Part shown: positions 5,842 to 6,317 of the stretch, piece after piece
Numbering within the stretch: the first letter of the stretch is position 1
Layout of the letters: each line of letters opens with the position of its first letter
Origin: Anaerolineae bacterium
GTDB lineage: Bacteria > Chloroflexota > Anaerolineae > JAADDB01
Reading direction: 5' to 3'
DNA: 6,317 bases
NCBI GenBank assembly: GCA_015486895.1
Contig: WFQT01000393.1
Span: 1 to 6,317, forward strand
Made by a program: the position numbers and the translations under genes
Notes under the pieces: model-generated
The model's input: only the letters and a program-made list of their open reading frames with translations
Database searches by the model: none
Told to the model about the DNA's origin: nothing

Positions 5842-6317
5842 TTAAGGAAGGGTTGTATCCTTGCCGTAGTTTGTGAAGTTTTCTGGATACGGCCATTCGT
5901 TCTTGTCGGGCAGCGCTTCTTTGGTGACCAGTTTTGCTGGAATGTACGTGTGATGAGACGATACTTTTCCACCTTCCAACAGCGTAAAGACTTGTTTCAC
6001 AAGTGTCTCTGCCATTAAGGCAGGCTGTTGCGCCACTGTAGCTACCATAGGACTGTCCGGCTTGGACATTTCTTCGTAGGCTTGTGGGTCACCATCAATT
6101 CCGACCACCGTGAATTGGGCCTGGCGCCCTGCCGCGCGTATTGCTGAGCATGCCGCGACAGCTGCCCCGTCGAACGTGGCAAATACAGCGTTAACAGAAC
6201 CAGGCTCGGGGTGAGCGGTGAGGATGGATTCCATCTTCGCCTGAATGTCAGGGAAGAAATCTGGCCAGGCATACACTATGGATCCGATAACCTTTGACTC
6301 ACCGTATTCGGTCAGAA
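5842..6317 (-). CDS. Sugar ABC transporter substrate-binding protein, C-terminal part
   Basis: The frame is open from the window edge to a TAA at 5842-5844, giving the last 157 complete codons; the N-terminus with the signal peptide is outside. A GTG at 6276 is internal, because the frame and the family similarity continue above it (LTEYGESKVIGSIVYAWPDF). It belongs to the ribose/galactose-type periplasmic binding proteins (Peripla_BP_4-like): the visible part has DIQAKMESILTAHP, then VNAVFATFDGAAVAACSAIR (the helix after the hinge), FTVVGIDGDPQAYEEM, and VATVAQQPALMAETLVKQV, the usual order in the C-terminal lobe. It captures the substrate outside the membrane and hands it to the permease encoded downstream. 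The conserved GIDGDP aspartates probably line the sugar site. The ligand is not deducible from this fragment; it could be a sugar, a polyol or a sugar-derived aldehyde precursor. Confidence 0.9.
   Translation of the reverse strand, partial: LTEYGESKVIGSIVYAWPDFFPDIQAKMESILTAHPEPGSVNAVFATFDGAAVAACSAIRAAGRQAQFTVVGIDGDPQAYEEMSKPDSPMVATVAQQPALMAETLVKQVFTLLEGGKVSSHHTYIPAKLVTKEALPDKNEWPYPENFTNYGKDTTLP

Noticed and set aside
5842..6276. A complete 144-residue gene starting at GTG 6276
   Set aside because: The frame stays open and family-like above 6276 to the window edge, so this is the C-terminal part of a longer binding protein, not a separate small gene.
1..6317. CRISPR arrays, tRNA/rRNA genes, insertion sequences or attachment sites
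   Set aside because: I saw no spaced direct repeats, no transposase-like frame, no tRNA-like cloverleaf and no terminal inverted repeats; coding sequence fills nearly the whole window.

Overview
The window is one stretch of bacterial DNA in which every supported gene lies on the minus strand, so transcription runs from high to low coordinates. Six genes have recognisable families and a seventh is an ABC-type sugar-binding protein; the first and last genes are cut by the window edges. Gaps are 67 bp or less and two junctions overlap, so this looks like a single catabolic operon. The tungsten/pterin aldehyde oxidoreductase with its multi-cluster ferredoxin suggests an anaerobe or facultative anaerobe. 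The strong AGGAGG-type ribosome binding sites are compatible with Firmicutes- or Chloroflexi-like bacteria, but I cannot fix the taxon from sequence alone.

Layout in transcription order: (1) the C-terminal part of a sugar-type ABC solute-binding protein (6317-5842); (2) a strong hairpin in the 67-bp gap; (3) an RbsC-type ABC permease (5774-4800); (4) a 16-cysteine, four-cluster ferredoxin-like subunit (4776-4345); (5) an aldehyde:ferredoxin oxidoreductase catalytic subunit (4345-2423), whose start overlaps the ferredoxin stop; (6) a 44-bp AT-rich gap containing a perfect 12-bp palindrome; (7) a KDPG/KHG aldolase (2378-1716); (8) a class V alanine/serine-glyoxylate-type aminotransferase (1716-613), whose start overlaps the aldolase stop; (9) the N-terminal 200 residues of a 2-keto-3-deoxygluconate kinase (600-1).

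Taken together: an ABC importer brings in a sugar or sugar-like compound, and the kinase plus aldolase form the lower half of an Entner-Doudoroff-type route (KDG to KDPG to pyruvate + glyceraldehyde-3-phosphate). The distinctive part is the AOR pair placed between transporter and aldolase. It suggests that an aldehyde, either the sugar itself or a fragment such as glycolaldehyde or glyceraldehyde, is oxidised to the acid with electrons going to ferredoxin rather than NAD(P). The aminotransferase would fit disposal of glyoxylate (to glycine), or another oxo-acid, from the same pathway. The transporter ATPase, a sugar-acid dehydratase and a regulator are not in the window. The pathway assignment is inference; the protein families are well supported.
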